Origin: Acanthopagrus latus
Lineage: Eukaryota; Chordata; Actinopteri; Spariformes; Sparidae
Direction: 5' to 3'
Length of the DNA stretch: 64,000 nt
Assembly (NCBI RefSeq): GCF_904848185.1
Contig: NC_051055.1
Coordinates: forward strand, 9,942,521 to 10,006,520
The notes beneath the pieces were generated by a model. That model was given only the letters and a program-made list of their open reading frames with translations. It was not told where the DNA came from and made no database searches. Positions within the stretch are counted from its first letter, which is position 1; each line of letters opens with the position of its first letter. The translations under genes were made by a program, and so were the position numbers. Shown one piece after another: positions 10,701 to 22,765 of the stretch.

Positions 10701-10905
10701 GGACAACACGATTTCATACTGTTTTGCTTTGTTTATATTTGGCGGACCCTGCCACCTTTCTAGCTTCAAACGGTGATCTGGACCTTATGTTCCTCTGAGG
10801 ACAACTTGTCTTTTCAGTTATGGAAAAATAAGTATTTCTGAGATGTATTATTACGTCCTTAGTATTGTCAATATTAACATTTTCTCCAAAACTACACAGT
10901 GGCCC
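10701..10905 (-). mobile_element. MITE-like element, family A copy 2, truncated
   Basis: Reverse orientation relative to copy 1. Diagnostic blocks are 'tatatttggcggaccctgcc', 'acctttctagcttcaaacgg' and 'ttttctccaaaactacacag'. One end lacks the TIR, so this is a truncated copy. Confidence 0.65.
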
Positions 10906-13081
10906 TATAGGGCCGTAGCGCTTGAAGCAATTTAACAGTTTCCTCCTCAACCGTGCCTTATTGCTTTTGGCCTGAAACAAGGACAGGGTCAATTCAATTC
11001 AGTGGCAAACGTAAACAGAAGCAGGGAGTCATCTGCCAGTAACAGCGATCATGCCGAACTTTTTCCTCTTCAGCTGGGGATCCAACGTCCAAACATTTTC
11101 CAAAGATTTGAAATTTAAAGAAGCTCATTCGCCGAATTAAACGCGAATTTATAAGTTCAGAAACAAAATAAAAACCTGGAAAAATATCACTGCTATGATA
11201 CTTATGGTGTGGTTGCTGTAAACAGACCGTCGCTCCTTTGAGATGATTGAGTTTAGTGGAGTTTACAAGGCTTTTTTAAAGCTCGGCCCTGACTTAATTC
11301 CAACTTGCAGGAATCTTATTTATGTGGAATTTCTAGAAATTAAAAAAGAAGTGTGTAAACTTAGCAACACAGCAGGGCTAACAAATGAGTATACAGCTGC
11401 TAATATCACGAACACAGCATTAATTTACGAGTCGGCTGCAGTAAAACTTTTATGTGTGATGATATTTGTGGGTGGCTGGAAAGCAGGGCGTATGGAAAGA
11501 CAGTGGCACTAAAACTGCACCGTGCAACTGGAAACGGACTTATCTGCGCTTGTGTGTGTGTGTGAGAGGGGGGTAAATGTGTGTATTTTGAAATTGATTT
11601 GAGTGACACAGATTGACATTACCTCCCTGTAGATATACAGTTAAAACCCTCGCACACATTCACACACACGTATACACACACGTATACACACACACACACT
11701 GGCTGGCTCTCTGTGTCTGGAAGTCATTGGCAGTGCAGAGCGGAGCAACAAATGAGCTAATTGTTCTGTAAATGATTTATCCTCTGCTGAGGCCTGTACA
11801 GCCAGTGTTTAATTCAGCTGCTGCTATTAGAAACACATTGACGTTGGGCTTTGATGGTGATGTTAAAGAAGCCTGGAAACCGCTCTCTGTGAAACGCCCT
11901 CGCTGCATGCTCGCACACGCACGAGTATGACACATACGCACACACATGCAGGCGCGACACGTAAGGGCGCAGTGCGCCGCTCTCAGAGACTTTTATCAAA
12001 AGCATTTCATTCTCTCTCCTCGTTTTTTTTCCCCCCTTGCATTTTCACCCAGACAGCAGTTTGTTGGGTCTTTCTAGACACCCGAAGAAGAAAAAAAAAA
12101 ACAAAACTCATATATGATTACTCATTTAAGGAGCCCTGGATCACGACTGTGCTTTCAACACTTTCTAAAGTAATGGTTTGCAGGAAGTTGTGGAAGCAGA
12201 GATGGAGAAGCCGAGAAAGAGAAGGCAGAGCAATGGCCAGCGACTCAGCGGGATAATCAACTTTGCTATTTATCCTCCGGTTCAGACAGTTTGGTTTTCT
12301 GTGTCGAAACTACACTTTGCTTCTTTATTGCGAGCAAATGAAGCGTGCACCTTAAGAGGGCTTAAATGCATGGATAGGACTAATGACTGCGGCCGTTCGG
12401 TTATTAGTCTGTTTTCACTGGAAAAAGCATGATGTCACCTTCATGAAGTTTCGAGGTCATAGATGAAAACTAAATTACCCTCATTTGCTGATAATGCTGG
12501 TGTTGACTCGCAGTTAATGTTTTGTGCCTCAAGAGCGAGAGCTTCGCCTGGTCGCCTCTCAGTTCGAGCTGCTCTAATGAGGTGCATCAGAGGCGGCTAT
12601 GATACACTGCAGGCAAGTTTAAAATGTATTCTTGCCCACGTTCGGTGTGCGTCTGTGCGTGTGTGTGAGCCTGGCTCTGTGCATGACGTGTGCCTTCATG
12701 CATGGACCTGTCTGTGTACTTTTCAGCACAGATGGAAGCAGTTAAACCCTAATTTAAAGCCAGCAGAAGAAGTCGGGTCAGATAACTAACAAAATCTATT
12801 AGCAAAACTATCATTCTGTTGTCATTTGGTCTTTGGGGAAAAGGTTGCTCACGGAGCAAATTAAAGCGAAACTACGGGAAAGTGATCCAGGGAAAGAGCA
12901 AATCACAGAGAAAAGCAGAGAACGGTGCAGTTTCTTAAGACAATATGTACTGAAGGTAATGACATTGTGGCTGTTACAGGGTGCACATCTTAGCACTGAT
13001 GATAAAGTGCTGGTTGGTGTGTCGCAGAATGAAGTCATCAAAATGAAGTCGAGCTTGTTCCGGAGTCACTACAACCGATTA

Positions 13082-13434
13082 TTAAAGGGACACTCTGTAG
13101 TTTTGGAGAAGAAAATCCAAGTCTGAATATTGATATTCACAACATCAGTGAGGTCATAATACAAACTTAATGCCGTTTACTCCGTAACTGAATTAACGAG
13201 CTGTTCTCAGAGGATTTATGGTCCAGAATGCTGTTTGGAGCTAGAAAGGTGGCAGGGTCCGCCAAATATAAACAAAATAAAACAATATGAAGTTGTGTTT
13301 TCCTTTAAGGTCAGGTTGCTTATTCAGTTTATTCAGTCATGACTACAAAGAGAGCTTGTGTTCGTTTGCATGATCATTGAATCTTTCTCTCCAGATAAAA
13401 ATGTCGTCCCCAAAACTACAGAGCGCACCTTTAA
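13082..13434 (+). mobile_element. MITE-like element, family A copy 3, best preserved
   Basis: Bounded by TTAA at 13082-13085 and 13431-13434. Imperfect terminal inverted repeats (13086-13106 and 13410-13430) match at 18 of 21 positions; the shared core is CTCTGTAGTTTTGG. At about 350 bp, non-coding and TTAA-flanked, it resembles a non-autonomous piggyBac-type MITE, although the TTAA could instead belong to the repeat end. Open frames crossing it are meaningless. Confidence 0.7.
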
Positions 13435-13545
13435 AATGTGGGAGTGATTATGTGTATGTGTGGCCGGCTGGTGCGAATTACATCTGATTAGGCAATCTAA
13501 AATAAATCGTCTGTTTTTCAGGAGCCATCAGGATGCTTATTAGCC

Positions 13546-13583
13546 AACCACAGTGAACATGAAGTAAATGTCAGACTGTGGTT
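13546..13583. promoter_or_regulatory. scx: inverted pair of RUNX-type motifs in scx intron 2
   Basis: AACCACAG (13546-13553) and CTGTGGTT (13576-13583) are perfect inverted copies of the RUNX consensus TGTGGT, 22 bp apart. The surrounding 13440-13760 is non-repetitive and has several TAAT-core words. RUNX factors act in skeletal and connective-tissue lineages, so an intronic scx element is plausible; occupancy is not shown. Confidence 0.35.
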
Positions 13584-13918
13584 TACAGCTTAATTTAAGC
13601 ACCTGATGTGTTATTTATTGTAAGACATCAGCATTTTAATTTGAATGTATGTCTGGGATCTTCTAATCGATGTTCGTTTACGAGGGTAATTACAGCTACT
13701 ATTGGACACTGGAGGGAGCTGACGCATGCTCACATATTTTCACTGGATAATCTAAAGGGATATTACCAGTTTTCATTTCATGGTTGAATACTAATCTCCT
13801 TATACGATTGTCGGGCCAGTGACCAAGTGGAATTATTTTTTCCAACCAGTCATTCCTCTCGCCACGCAGCCAGAAACTAAATTAGATGTTTATATTTGAC
13901 AGAACGACTTAACACAGG

Positions 13919-13921
<3 letters not shown>

Positions 13922-13965
<44 letters not shown>

Positions 13966-13966
13966 C
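13922..13966. repeat. (GA)n microsatellite
   Basis: About 18 GA units with a few interruptions at the right side. Lies in scx intron 2. Confidence 0.9.
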
Positions 13967-14237
13967 GGGCATGGAAAATCCACATTTATAGGTAAAGGAA
14001 CGGCCCAGATTGAGTTTCGGAAAAACTTAATACTAAAAGTTTGAATTTGACTTGATAAGATGTCGTGAGGAGGGTGTTTACTGACTTTGCGTTCGAGTTA
14101 AAGCAGGCTCCTTTCACCTCAGTCAAACAACAATATTGTTCAAGTGTGGTAATATCATCACATCGTATCTAAAGTAAACATCATCAGGTAATCATATTAG
14201 TGTTGGACAAATCACCCCCCTGGGAGGTCACTGGTAT

Positions 14238-14275
14238 GTCCGTGTGTATGTGTGTGTGTGTGTGTGTGGGTGGGT
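14238..14275. repeat. (TG)n microsatellite
   Basis: GT/TG repeats ending in a short (GGGT) patch. Lies in scx intron 2. Confidence 0.85.
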
Positions 14276-16539
14276 GGTGGCTGGAGAAAGAGAGAGCAGA
14301 GATGTCATCCGACCGTGCCCTATTAGTCTTAGGAGATTGTTTTGACTACCAGGCGAGCCTTAAAGCCCCCCTCCTCCTGTTTTGACTGAACCAGTTACAC
14401 TCCAGCTGAACCGCCCTCACCAGCTACAGCTGTGCTTCCCAAACCGCCGGTGAGCGCTCGCAGCGGAACGTGAGCCGATTCCGAATGATTTCATTGTAAT
14501 TTGATGTAATTTGGTAAATCATCCAATTGTCATGTACCCACTTTCTCTCAACTGCTTCAAGTAGTTTTATATCCACAGATAAATACTTACAATGTTTCCA
14601 CGGTGCCGTCCAACTCTCTGTTTTTCATAGCTTGTGTTTGGAGAAAGCATAATAATAGTCAGGGGCAAAAAGTTTTCCAGGCTCTGGGTGAAACATATGA
14701 GACGGTTCCATGTAGAGAGTGTGTGATAGCAAAATACAACTAAAAAAAGGAAAATTAAAAAATATACTTCTCAGGTCATTTAGGCTATTAGACACAACAA
14801 TAGTTATTAAAAGTAACGGATTAGTGACCATTGATTGAGTCATTATGCCTTTAACTGCATAGTGGAACAAGATGAGTACCTATATATAGTCCCGTCCCAT
14901 TTTTATAATACTAATTGGTCATAATTAAAATCAAACTTAATGCAAATGCTGCCAGGATTATGTTCTCTGGCAAGATTCCTTCCATTGAAGGAAGTAAGAC
15001 TGTTTTGGACATTTCATAATTGGAAGAGAGGTGGTCAGCATGTAGGGGCTTGAATCTTGGCTGTTTTGTCGCTGCCCACACTTCAAGGTTTGCAAAGGTT
15101 TGATTTGGCCCACCAAATGTTTCTAGTGAAAAAAACAAGAATAATATAAATTGTTCCTTCTGCTATCTTTTATTTTCCTGTGAGGTTAAAAAAAAATGCT
15201 CTTTATATGCTTTATGTAGGATCTGTATTTAGTGATTTTCTTTCTTAGTCTGAGGACAGCAGACCAAGTTAAACGCACTTGGGACTTAAGTACAATTTTG
15301 CATCTTTACAATACAATAGTATTGTCAAAAATGTATATATATAAGTACATATTGGTCCTGAATATTTAAAGTTGTTCCAGAATAGATACACCTGTACAAG
15401 CTGTTCACTATTGCTCTCTCTTGCCTCCGACAGCGAGTTGATAGACTTGCCACTGTAGTGAACACAGACACTACACAGACAACGTAGGTGCTTAATACAC
15501 AGTACACAAGTCTTAATCTTTTAATAAATATCTAAGGTAGAAATAGTATAGCAACAACACCATGACACGACACAACTGGTTTTTGGGTTTGGCCCCTAGT
15601 CCACTACTGAGATTCAATTTTGGCCTCGGAGGTCACTAACATAATTAAAGCTAATGCACCTCTATTGTGAATAATACAATAGTTGGCATAATTTATATAA
15701 CAAAACACAATGAAAATAAAGAGAGCAAATGGTACAATCCAGGCAATAAATCACTTAAATGTTAAACAAACTAGTTTTCAGTCTTGTGGCTGCAATGAAT
15801 CTGGTATACTGAGCACCCACGAGAGAAAGTAATTAGAAAAGCACACCAAGGAGTACCTGGTTTTAGACATTGCAAAAAAAACAGATGACTATTTGCATAC
15901 AATGCTAACAACATAATGGTGATGGTTCATGTTTAAATATAAGCAATCTAACAATGATCCTCAGCTCGCAGTCCAGCTGGACGACGTATTGACAATAATA
16001 ACTCCTATTTCTCCTCTCGCTAACCTCAATCAGTGGGAGGACCCATTCCTGTCCAAATCCTATGAGCTCATTCCCTCATTACCGCCTGATACCCTTCCAA
16101 ACACCTACCCACCTTTGTTGATGTCAGTCAAACGGATTTTTCCAAACACCTACACGTTGTGCACGGTCTGAGAGGAAATGTGTAACAGGTGTTCGGCTGA
16201 TGAGAGGAAGGCGAGGGGGAGGTGCGAGGGTTAGTCGAGACGATATGAGAAGGGGAAAGAAAAGTCAGGAGAGGACAGGAGTGCAGGGGAGCTGACTGAC
16301 GCTCCAGAAAGTGAAGCTGTACCTGTTTTCACTTGCTTTTTTACACATTTGTCCATAAAAGGTGAACACAAATTAGGATAAACAGCCTAAGATCATTTTA
16401 TACGAGTTGATCAAACATCAGCACTGACAAGTCATTCAAAAAGCAATCACGTCTTCCGTAGCACCCCACGGTGTGTTCAATAAAAATCCTCTGTCTGTAG
16501 CTTGGAAAGTGAGTGGTACTGTAGATGGCCTGAGAAGTG

Positions 16540-16910
16540 AGCAGAGCAGAGGTTAGGTGAGGAGGGAAAATGTGATGTTATTTTCCTGGCCAGATAGAGA
16601 AAGCCTCCTCACCAGCCAGGAAATCGAGGCTTCACTGTGCTGATACCACAGATAAATGAGAAGCATATCATCAAGCAGCGCTGTCGTACATCGGCTCACG
16701 ATGTCACTCCTCAGGCTGCTTATGGAGTTAGCTACCACAGTCCATGTACAGTATGTGGGCACTGGTTTTAGAAAGGGCCTTTTCTCATTTTGTGTAGCCA
16801 CTGTAGGTTTTCCTACACGCTTGGAAGAGGAGGGTGAGGCATATTCAGTTGGTTGCCATCTGCAATCTCGATGCTGGATGGCAATAAATCCTGCACACTG
16901 GACCTTTAAT
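16540..16910 (+). repeat. teleost dispersed repeat ending 'ccTGCACACTGGACCTTTAA'
   Basis: The 3' part (about 16850-16910: ggttgccatctgcaatctc, then gctggatggcaataaatcc, then tgcacactggacctttaa) matches a dispersed repeat that I recall as very common in percomorph genomes. The 5' boundary is uncertain; a self-complementary GGCCAG...CTGGC-like patch near 16590-16620 may mark it. Confidence 0.5.
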
Positions 16911-17109
16911 GCTTTTTTAAATCTTTGAGTAAGTGTTTGACAACTGTGCCATACCAGTACCCTTCTAGAAGGGTTGTCATATAGTTTTTACTGTGCTTTA
17001 CATTCAGGAGTTTATAAAACTCCAGAGGGATTCTTTCAAAACCAAGAGATGATAAATTGGTACAAAGACTCAAATACAGAAATGACTAATTATTAGCAAC
17101 CTCTTTTGT

Positions 17110-17290
17110 TTGAACCCAACTTTGAATCATTGAGAGAAACATTTTGGAGAAATCTGGGAAAGGTGCTTTATCACTTTCTTGCCGAGAGATTGCTGAAAAG
17201 ATTGATGTCAGACTTGTGTAGGTGAATATTAAACTACAGCCAGCAGCAAGCTAGCTTAGCTTAGCATAAAGATTGGAAAAAGCCAGTCTG
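17110..17290. repeat. teleost dispersed repeat with 'gctaagctaagc' signature
   Basis: Contains 'gagagaaacattttgg', 'taaactacagccagcag' and 'agcttagcttagcataaag'. This word set in the same order is a familiar dispersed teleost repeat. A related signature occurs at 35390-35430 and 35735-35760. Confidence 0.5.
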
Positions 17291-17409
17291 GCTCTATATA
17301 AAGTCAGAAAATCTCTCTAATAGCACGTGGAATGGCCCTTATTTTTTTTTTCATAATGTTACCAGTCTAGTTGCAAAAGCTCTACCCACAGAGAAATGTA
17401 TATTGTTCC

Positions 17410-17594
17410 TTTAAATGAGTTGTTGCAACTTTCGTAAGTTTGTGATGTCACAACTACACTGTCACTGCCCTCTCTTCACACACGGTGAATAGACGTGCTT
17501 CAGCAGTGAAAAATGTATTTTTTGAACATTGCAGCATGTAAACATTTTCGGGCATGTATGAACCTGACAAATGAGCATAATATGGGACCTTTAA
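17410..17594 (+). repeat. dispersed repeat family B copy 1 ('gagcataatatgggacctttaa' end)
   Basis: The block 'gtgatgtcacaactac', then 'tttttgaacattgcagcatg', then 'tatgaacctgac' and 'gagcataatatgggaccttt' is homologous by eye to 30085-30310. It ends about 150 bp before scx exon 3. Confidence 0.6.
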
Positions 17595-17747
17595 AGCTCA
17601 CCAGTGTTGTATTTGTCAAAAACTTTGGGTTGTAAGAATGTTTTGTGTGGCTTTACAGGGAGATAGCTGTCTCCTACTCGTCTTCATCCTCACTGATTTC
17701 AGCGTCCAGTCCTCAATGATGTGAGATTTTATTTCTCTCTCTTGCAG

Positions 17748-17786
17748 AACAAAGACAGAGACAGGAAGACGGCCATCAGAAGTTAA
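17748..17786 (+). CDS. scx: scleraxis terminal coding exon 3 (residues 205-216 and stop)
   Basis: Acceptor 'tctctctcttgcag' is followed in phase 0 by NKDRDRKTAIRS and TAA (17784-17786). KDRDRKTAIRS is the conserved extreme C-terminus of vertebrate scleraxis and distinguishes it from paraxis. It joins exon 2 in the correct phase, completing a 216-residue protein, slightly longer than mammalian scleraxis (about 200). Only 12 codons are separated from the rest of the gene by 11.5 kb, so an open-reading-frame scan misses the exon entirely. Confidence 0.92.
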   Translation, partial: NKDRDRKTAIRS

Positions 17787-18570
17787 CGACGAGGACACAA
17801 ACCACGCGGATAAAACGCTCGTCACTCTGACCGGGCTTTCAGTGATTTCACAGTTACTGCAACTTGAAGACATGTGATGCATTTCAAAGACTTTTGCAGG
17901 ACTTCTTTAGCACTTCCAGGACTTTTCAACGAACTCTACCGAGCAGTTCTTCTTCTTTTTAAAACTTTTTATATCACTTTACAAGAACTTTTTTTTTTTT
18001 TTTTTTTTTTTTTAATTTTTAGGGCATCTTCAAACATGTTTGAAACACTTCTGAAAAGCTGAGCAGTACTTTAAAGGGCTTTCACATGATTATCAAGACC
18101 GTGAAGAACCTTTCAACACCACTTTTTACTGACTCAGTGACTCTCTGCCCAGAGTCTGGGGAACTTACGGCACATGATCGAACAACACACAGAACCCATG
18201 AAAGACAACTTTGTACTCATCAAAAGCTGTGTGTTATTAATGTGTAAACTGAAATATAAATGTATATTTATGTGACATAACATTATATAATGAAACTATG
18301 TTATTTAACCAGCATCATGACAAGTTTAAGGTGCAAGACATTGGCTATTGACACAGTTTATGGCATCACAGGAAACATGCTGGAACGTTTGTGGTACTGG
18401 TCATTTCTAATAATCATTTCTGAACATGTCTAAATGCTGGAAAATAACTCAAGATGACCAATAAATTGTTTGTATATCTGGAAGTTCACTCATATGTTGG
18501 TGGTATTTTGAGCCTATTGTACTCTCAAACCCTCCCCAGTTCCAACCAATAAACATTATAAAAAGTTTCC
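17787..18570 (+). other. scx: scx 3' UTR with two candidate poly(A) signals
   Basis: Downstream of the stop is AT-rich, non-coding sequence with a long T-run (about 17989-18014). Canonical AATAAA hexamers lie at 18460-18465 and 18548-18553, giving a 3' UTR of about 0.7-0.8 kb. Which signal is used is unknown. Confidence 0.6.
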
Positions 18571-18916
18571 ACTGTGAAACTATCCCGCGTCATAGAGATA
18601 TTTTAATACCAAATGGTGGTTTTATCATACTTTAGCTCATTCGGGCAGCTAGGGGAGAGATAATTTTGGAAGTTGCAAATAAATTCCTTCGCAAAGGAAG
18701 CAGCACAGCGAGGATAAGTGGAGGTTCCACAGTGGCTACACCTGCAGCTCACATCAGCCTAATTCCTAGTTTTACTCTTGGCTCTCTCGCTGTGTCTCTC
18801 CCTTCCCTTTGCTTACTTTCTTCTCTTCTGGGGCACCCGGATCAGAGCAGACAGAGACAGAGAGGGTCTGAAGATGAGGCGGACAAGAGGGGTTTTGAGG
18901 AGCAGAGGAAAGGGTG

Positions 18917-18942
18917 AGCAAGAGAGAGAGAGAGAGAGAGAG
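18917..18942. repeat. (GA)n microsatellite
   Basis: About 12 AG units, followed by a G-rich patch. Confidence 0.85.
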
Positions 18943-19186
18943 ATGGGGGTGGGGGGAAGAGAGCAGAATTGAATCTGCAGGTGAGGCTGTTTGGACATCT
19001 GCCTGTGTCCCCTCGCTGTCCTCTTCTTTACCTTTCCACGTACGCTCTCTTTCTCTTCTCCTCCTCTCCTCCTCTGCTCTTCCTCTCTTTTCCCTAGAGT
19101 GCCACTGGCCTGAAGTCTGGTTGGTGATGGCTTTCCAGCGTGTTTAGCCACGCACTTCTTACCCTTTCCTTACCTAGTTTTCCCTC

Positions 19187-19265
<79 letters not shown>

Positions 19266-19290
19266 CATCCATCCATCCATCCATCCATCC
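19187..19290. repeat. compound (CTAT)n-(CCAT)n microsatellite
   Basis: About 19 CTAT units run directly into about 6 CCAT units. A point change in one unit followed by expansion would explain the compound structure. It creates a spurious Tyr/Leu/Ser/Ile-rich frame. Confidence 0.95.
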
Positions 19291-21519
19291 TTTTTTCACT
19301 ACCTTTTCCATTTTTTCCATCCCTCACTCCCTCTATCACTCTCTTTCAGCTTCTCCATCCAAATCTGTCCACCGCCTCCATGGAAAATGATCAGGGCATT
19401 AGCCATGTGGAATTTTGCCCCTTCCTTCTTTTAAATTGTCACATCTCTCATAATAGCTTTCGCCTCTCTCAGGTTCTGCAACAACACTTTTCAAGGAGAA
19501 ACCAAAGTTGCACCCGACAGCTGCGGTGGGAGAAATGCTTGTACTTTTCTAGGATTCTTCTTGTAGTTTTTGCAGGTTTATTAGAGAAAATGGCTTTGGA
19601 AAGAGAGAATCTATTAATATGGTCTACCCAGTCTATGTTGTCCCAGTTCAGCTTTTTAACGGCAGTATTTCTGAAGCCATTTTCCACCATTAGGCGAAAT
19701 GTAAATGAGCCGTTCTTTTAATGGAGGCTCTCTCCTGTGCTCCACCGGTTCGCCGTTTCCAAATTATTTTTTAACAATGCTAACAAGCTGTTTCTGCGAC
19801 CAAGGTGCCAATTATGGAGCTTTTTCCTACAATGTGACAAGTGCCTGCTGAAGAAAAACAACCAACAAAAATCCACGCGTCAGCTTGATCGCACTGCCAA
19901 AAACACAGTTTTTAGTGGAAGCGGACCTGAAAATCAAAGCTGATTTATTGTGTGTGCAATCTCACAAACACCCCAAAACTATAAACAGCACCAAATGCTT
20001 TTAGAGTTAATGTGTCTGAGTTTTCCTCAGAGTGATGTCACGTAGAGGACACTCACTCTAATGAAATAACTCACAAAGGTGATGAAGGGGGAAAAAGGTG
20101 CAGATTTCAATTTGGGAATGGAGAAAGACTGAAAAATATGGTTTCACAGTTGATAGCATTTGTGATGAGGTCTAGCAAAGAACAAGAATTGCAGCCAAAT
20201 AATGAAGCGAAGATAGTTGCAGTGTCCCACCTGGAGAACCGCTTATACCAAAGACAAAATGCAGTTCTGGCATATTATGCTCAAAATGCCCTTTAAACTG
20301 AAGTGCCAGAGCTGGTTTTTCCTCCCAGAACGTAACGCAGGGAAACAAAAGGCTAAATCTCGGGGCGCAGTTTTAATGTAAGTGGTCCCTGCTGCGCGCT
20401 GGTTCCTGAGACAAAGGTTTGAAAAGCACCGTGCGACTTGTTTAAAAGATCTTAGTTCTATTATGAGCCGATGAGACGTAGATAATCTTACTGCTGAGGG
20501 TTTTTTAAAAGGAAGCGAAAGCTTTGAAAATAAAAAAAAAAGCTCTGTGTGTCTAGTGTGTCCTAATGACTTCTGGTCCAGTTAGTCTGAGAGTCTGATC
20601 TCTCTAGCAGGCCGTCTGTCTGAGCAGCAGTGAGGGGGGAAAAGGAACCGGTTCCTCCCACACAGACCAGATCAGGTTCCCCCAACGCCTACACACGCAC
20701 AATTTAGCGCACACACACAGATGACCATTTACACACTCATACGCCGATGAACTTGCGTATGCACAAATAGATGGACGTATGCATGCGTGTGCAGTCACAC
20801 GCTCGCTCACATGTGCGCACACACTAAGCAGGGGGATCTGTGATATAGCTTAGCTGTTAATGATCTCTGTGTTCTACATTGATGAAAACAGATCAGCTGA
20901 GAGGGCAGACTGCTGTGGTGAATTTAAGTGGGCGGTTTTGGACCAAGGTGAACCGGAGGTTGGACGATCCACTGGCTCTTATTATCAATATAATGGTGTC
21001 TGACGAAGATGCCCCCATGGAAATCTGGCATGTGAACGCTGATAGACGAAGTAATAAAGAGCAGCTTGTGTCCTGGCATTCGCAGAGCTTTACATCTTGA
21101 TTTCACCGGGCAGGTCTCTGTGACCTCACATGTGCGGTGCTGTTTTGTTCCGTCCTCATATCGGCTTCATATCCCACCAGAAGTGCTGCTGAAGCAGAGA
21201 GTCATGCCTGCCTAAAATTGTTGACTTGTTCAGACTGTGTGTATCGCGTCATTTCTTCTTGAGTTTTGTGTTTCCACCAGGGGTGATTAGCCAACACTTG
21301 TTAAATTATTTCATTTTAGTCTCTTTTACTCATTTTTTTTTAAAGTGAGTTTATTGCTATTATGTCCAACTTTGTTGTCCTGTGAATTCAGAGTATGCAC
21401 AGGGTGTTTTATTATGAAAATGGACCAAATTCTTTATGCCATTCTTGTTTCTCCTGCATAGATCAATCTGACCTGTGCAGCCTGATACAGCATTTGTCTA
21501 CTTACGTCAAAAAACAGAC

Positions 21520-21969
21520 TTGACGCATGTTAGAGAGCTGCATGTAGGAGGCACTATGGCCCTGTAGGTCCCTCAATTGAGTGACCCCTTTAACATTACA
21601 CAAAATCCTCTGAGTCACTGTTAAAGCTGCTGTAAACATTGTCTTCACTTTAGCTAACTTTCCGTCTGTTTTGTAGTTAGCAATCACCTCCCTTTTCTCT
21701 ACAGTGGAATGCGCAACGGTAACCTCCAGACGCCACAGCAGATGGGAGGATCCTGCTCCCTGCATGTTCAGGAGCAGACACTCTTTATGGAATTCTCTGT
21801 CCTGATTGGATAAAGTGGGAAGGGATACCAGAAAGTGTATTTTCTATTTTATTGCCTGAGTGGGAGGAGTACTGACATGAGTGACTGACCAAACACTGTA
21901 TACCAGTGATTACTGTTGGAATACAGACCTTTTTAATACTTATTTTAATGAAACTTACAGCAGCTTTAA
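21520..21969 (+). repeat. dispersed repeat family D copy 1
   Basis: Shares with 38690-38948 the block 'gaattctctgtcctgattgg' followed by 'ataaagtg', 'agaaagtgt', 'ttttattgc' and the end 'acagcagcttta'. Same orientation in both copies; roughly 65-70% identity by eye. No coding capacity. Confidence 0.65.
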
Positions 21970-22725
21970 TAGGAAGATATTCATTTGTGCAGCTTTAAAT
22001 TGGCTACTTGTGAATGTTTGCCTCGGGTAACTGCTTGGTTTCATGTGTTTCTTTAGCCCGGTCCTCCAATATAGACTAAGTGACTGGTGAGTAGGAAACT
22101 GAATGTGAAGTTTGTAATTCTCACATCAAAGTTGTTTTAAAGAACCACCACTATTTTTTGCAAATAAGTCTAGACTGGCTCTTGGACTTGCTCTCAAAAG
22201 CATAAACAAGTCACGTCTACATTTTTTTAACTGTCATAACATGAGAATCAGTGGAGGAGACAGGAGCACTTCCTGTTTTTTTTCCAACTCATCCATGTTT
22301 TTGCGCTCAGATGGTACCCAGCTGAATAAGGTCTATTAATTAAAGATGGATAGGTAGCAGTGCTTTTCCTGAAGCATGACCTCCTGTTGACATTGGAGCA
22401 GAAGTTTCCTCTGGTGTCCTCTCCTGCTCTGTAGGCCTGTTGGCCAACTTCCTGCCTCCACTCGAACTGTCTCAATAAAACATAAAGAACAAAGATATAA
22501 AAACGTGGAGGAAAGAGCGAAATGCACCTTTAGGAACATTAGTCTTTCCAACCCAAGTGGGAACTGAGCTACGCAAACACACACACCACACTACACTACA
22601 CTCACACACACACGCACACACGGCAGGAGACTAACTGCTCCAAGTGGGAGCTGTGCTGCTGAGGGCCGGATGAAAGGAAACACTAAAACTACAACGAGGG
22701 AAAGACAGGTGGCCAGTTTGGCAGC

Positions 22726-22765
22726 TCCACACACACACACACACACACACGCACACACACACACG
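22726..22765. repeat. (CA)n microsatellite
   Basis: CA repeats with single interruptions; a shorter CA patch precedes it at 22578-22622. Confidence 0.85.

Larger units (their letters stand above)
6232..17747 (+). other. scx: scx intron 2, about 11.5 kb, repeat-bearing and possibly regulatory
   Basis: No second gene is visible inside this intron on either strand. It contains a diverged tandem duplication (7591-7796), three copies of a TTAA-bounded MITE-like family (8564-8952, 10701-10905, 13082-13434), (AT)n, (GA)n and (TG)n microsatellites, a tetranucleotide-scale A-rich patch at 6830-6870, an inverted RUNX-motif pair (13546-13583), and fragments of three more dispersed repeats near its 3' end (about 16540-17594). 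Non-repetitive, compositionally balanced stretches such as 11700-11880 and 13440-13760 are the best candidates for conserved enhancers. That is inference; conservation was not tested. Confidence 0.8.

Noticed and set aside
19140..19721. 193-codon open frame
   Set aside because: Its N-terminal third is the CTAT/CCAT microsatellite and the rest lacks any recognisable domain.
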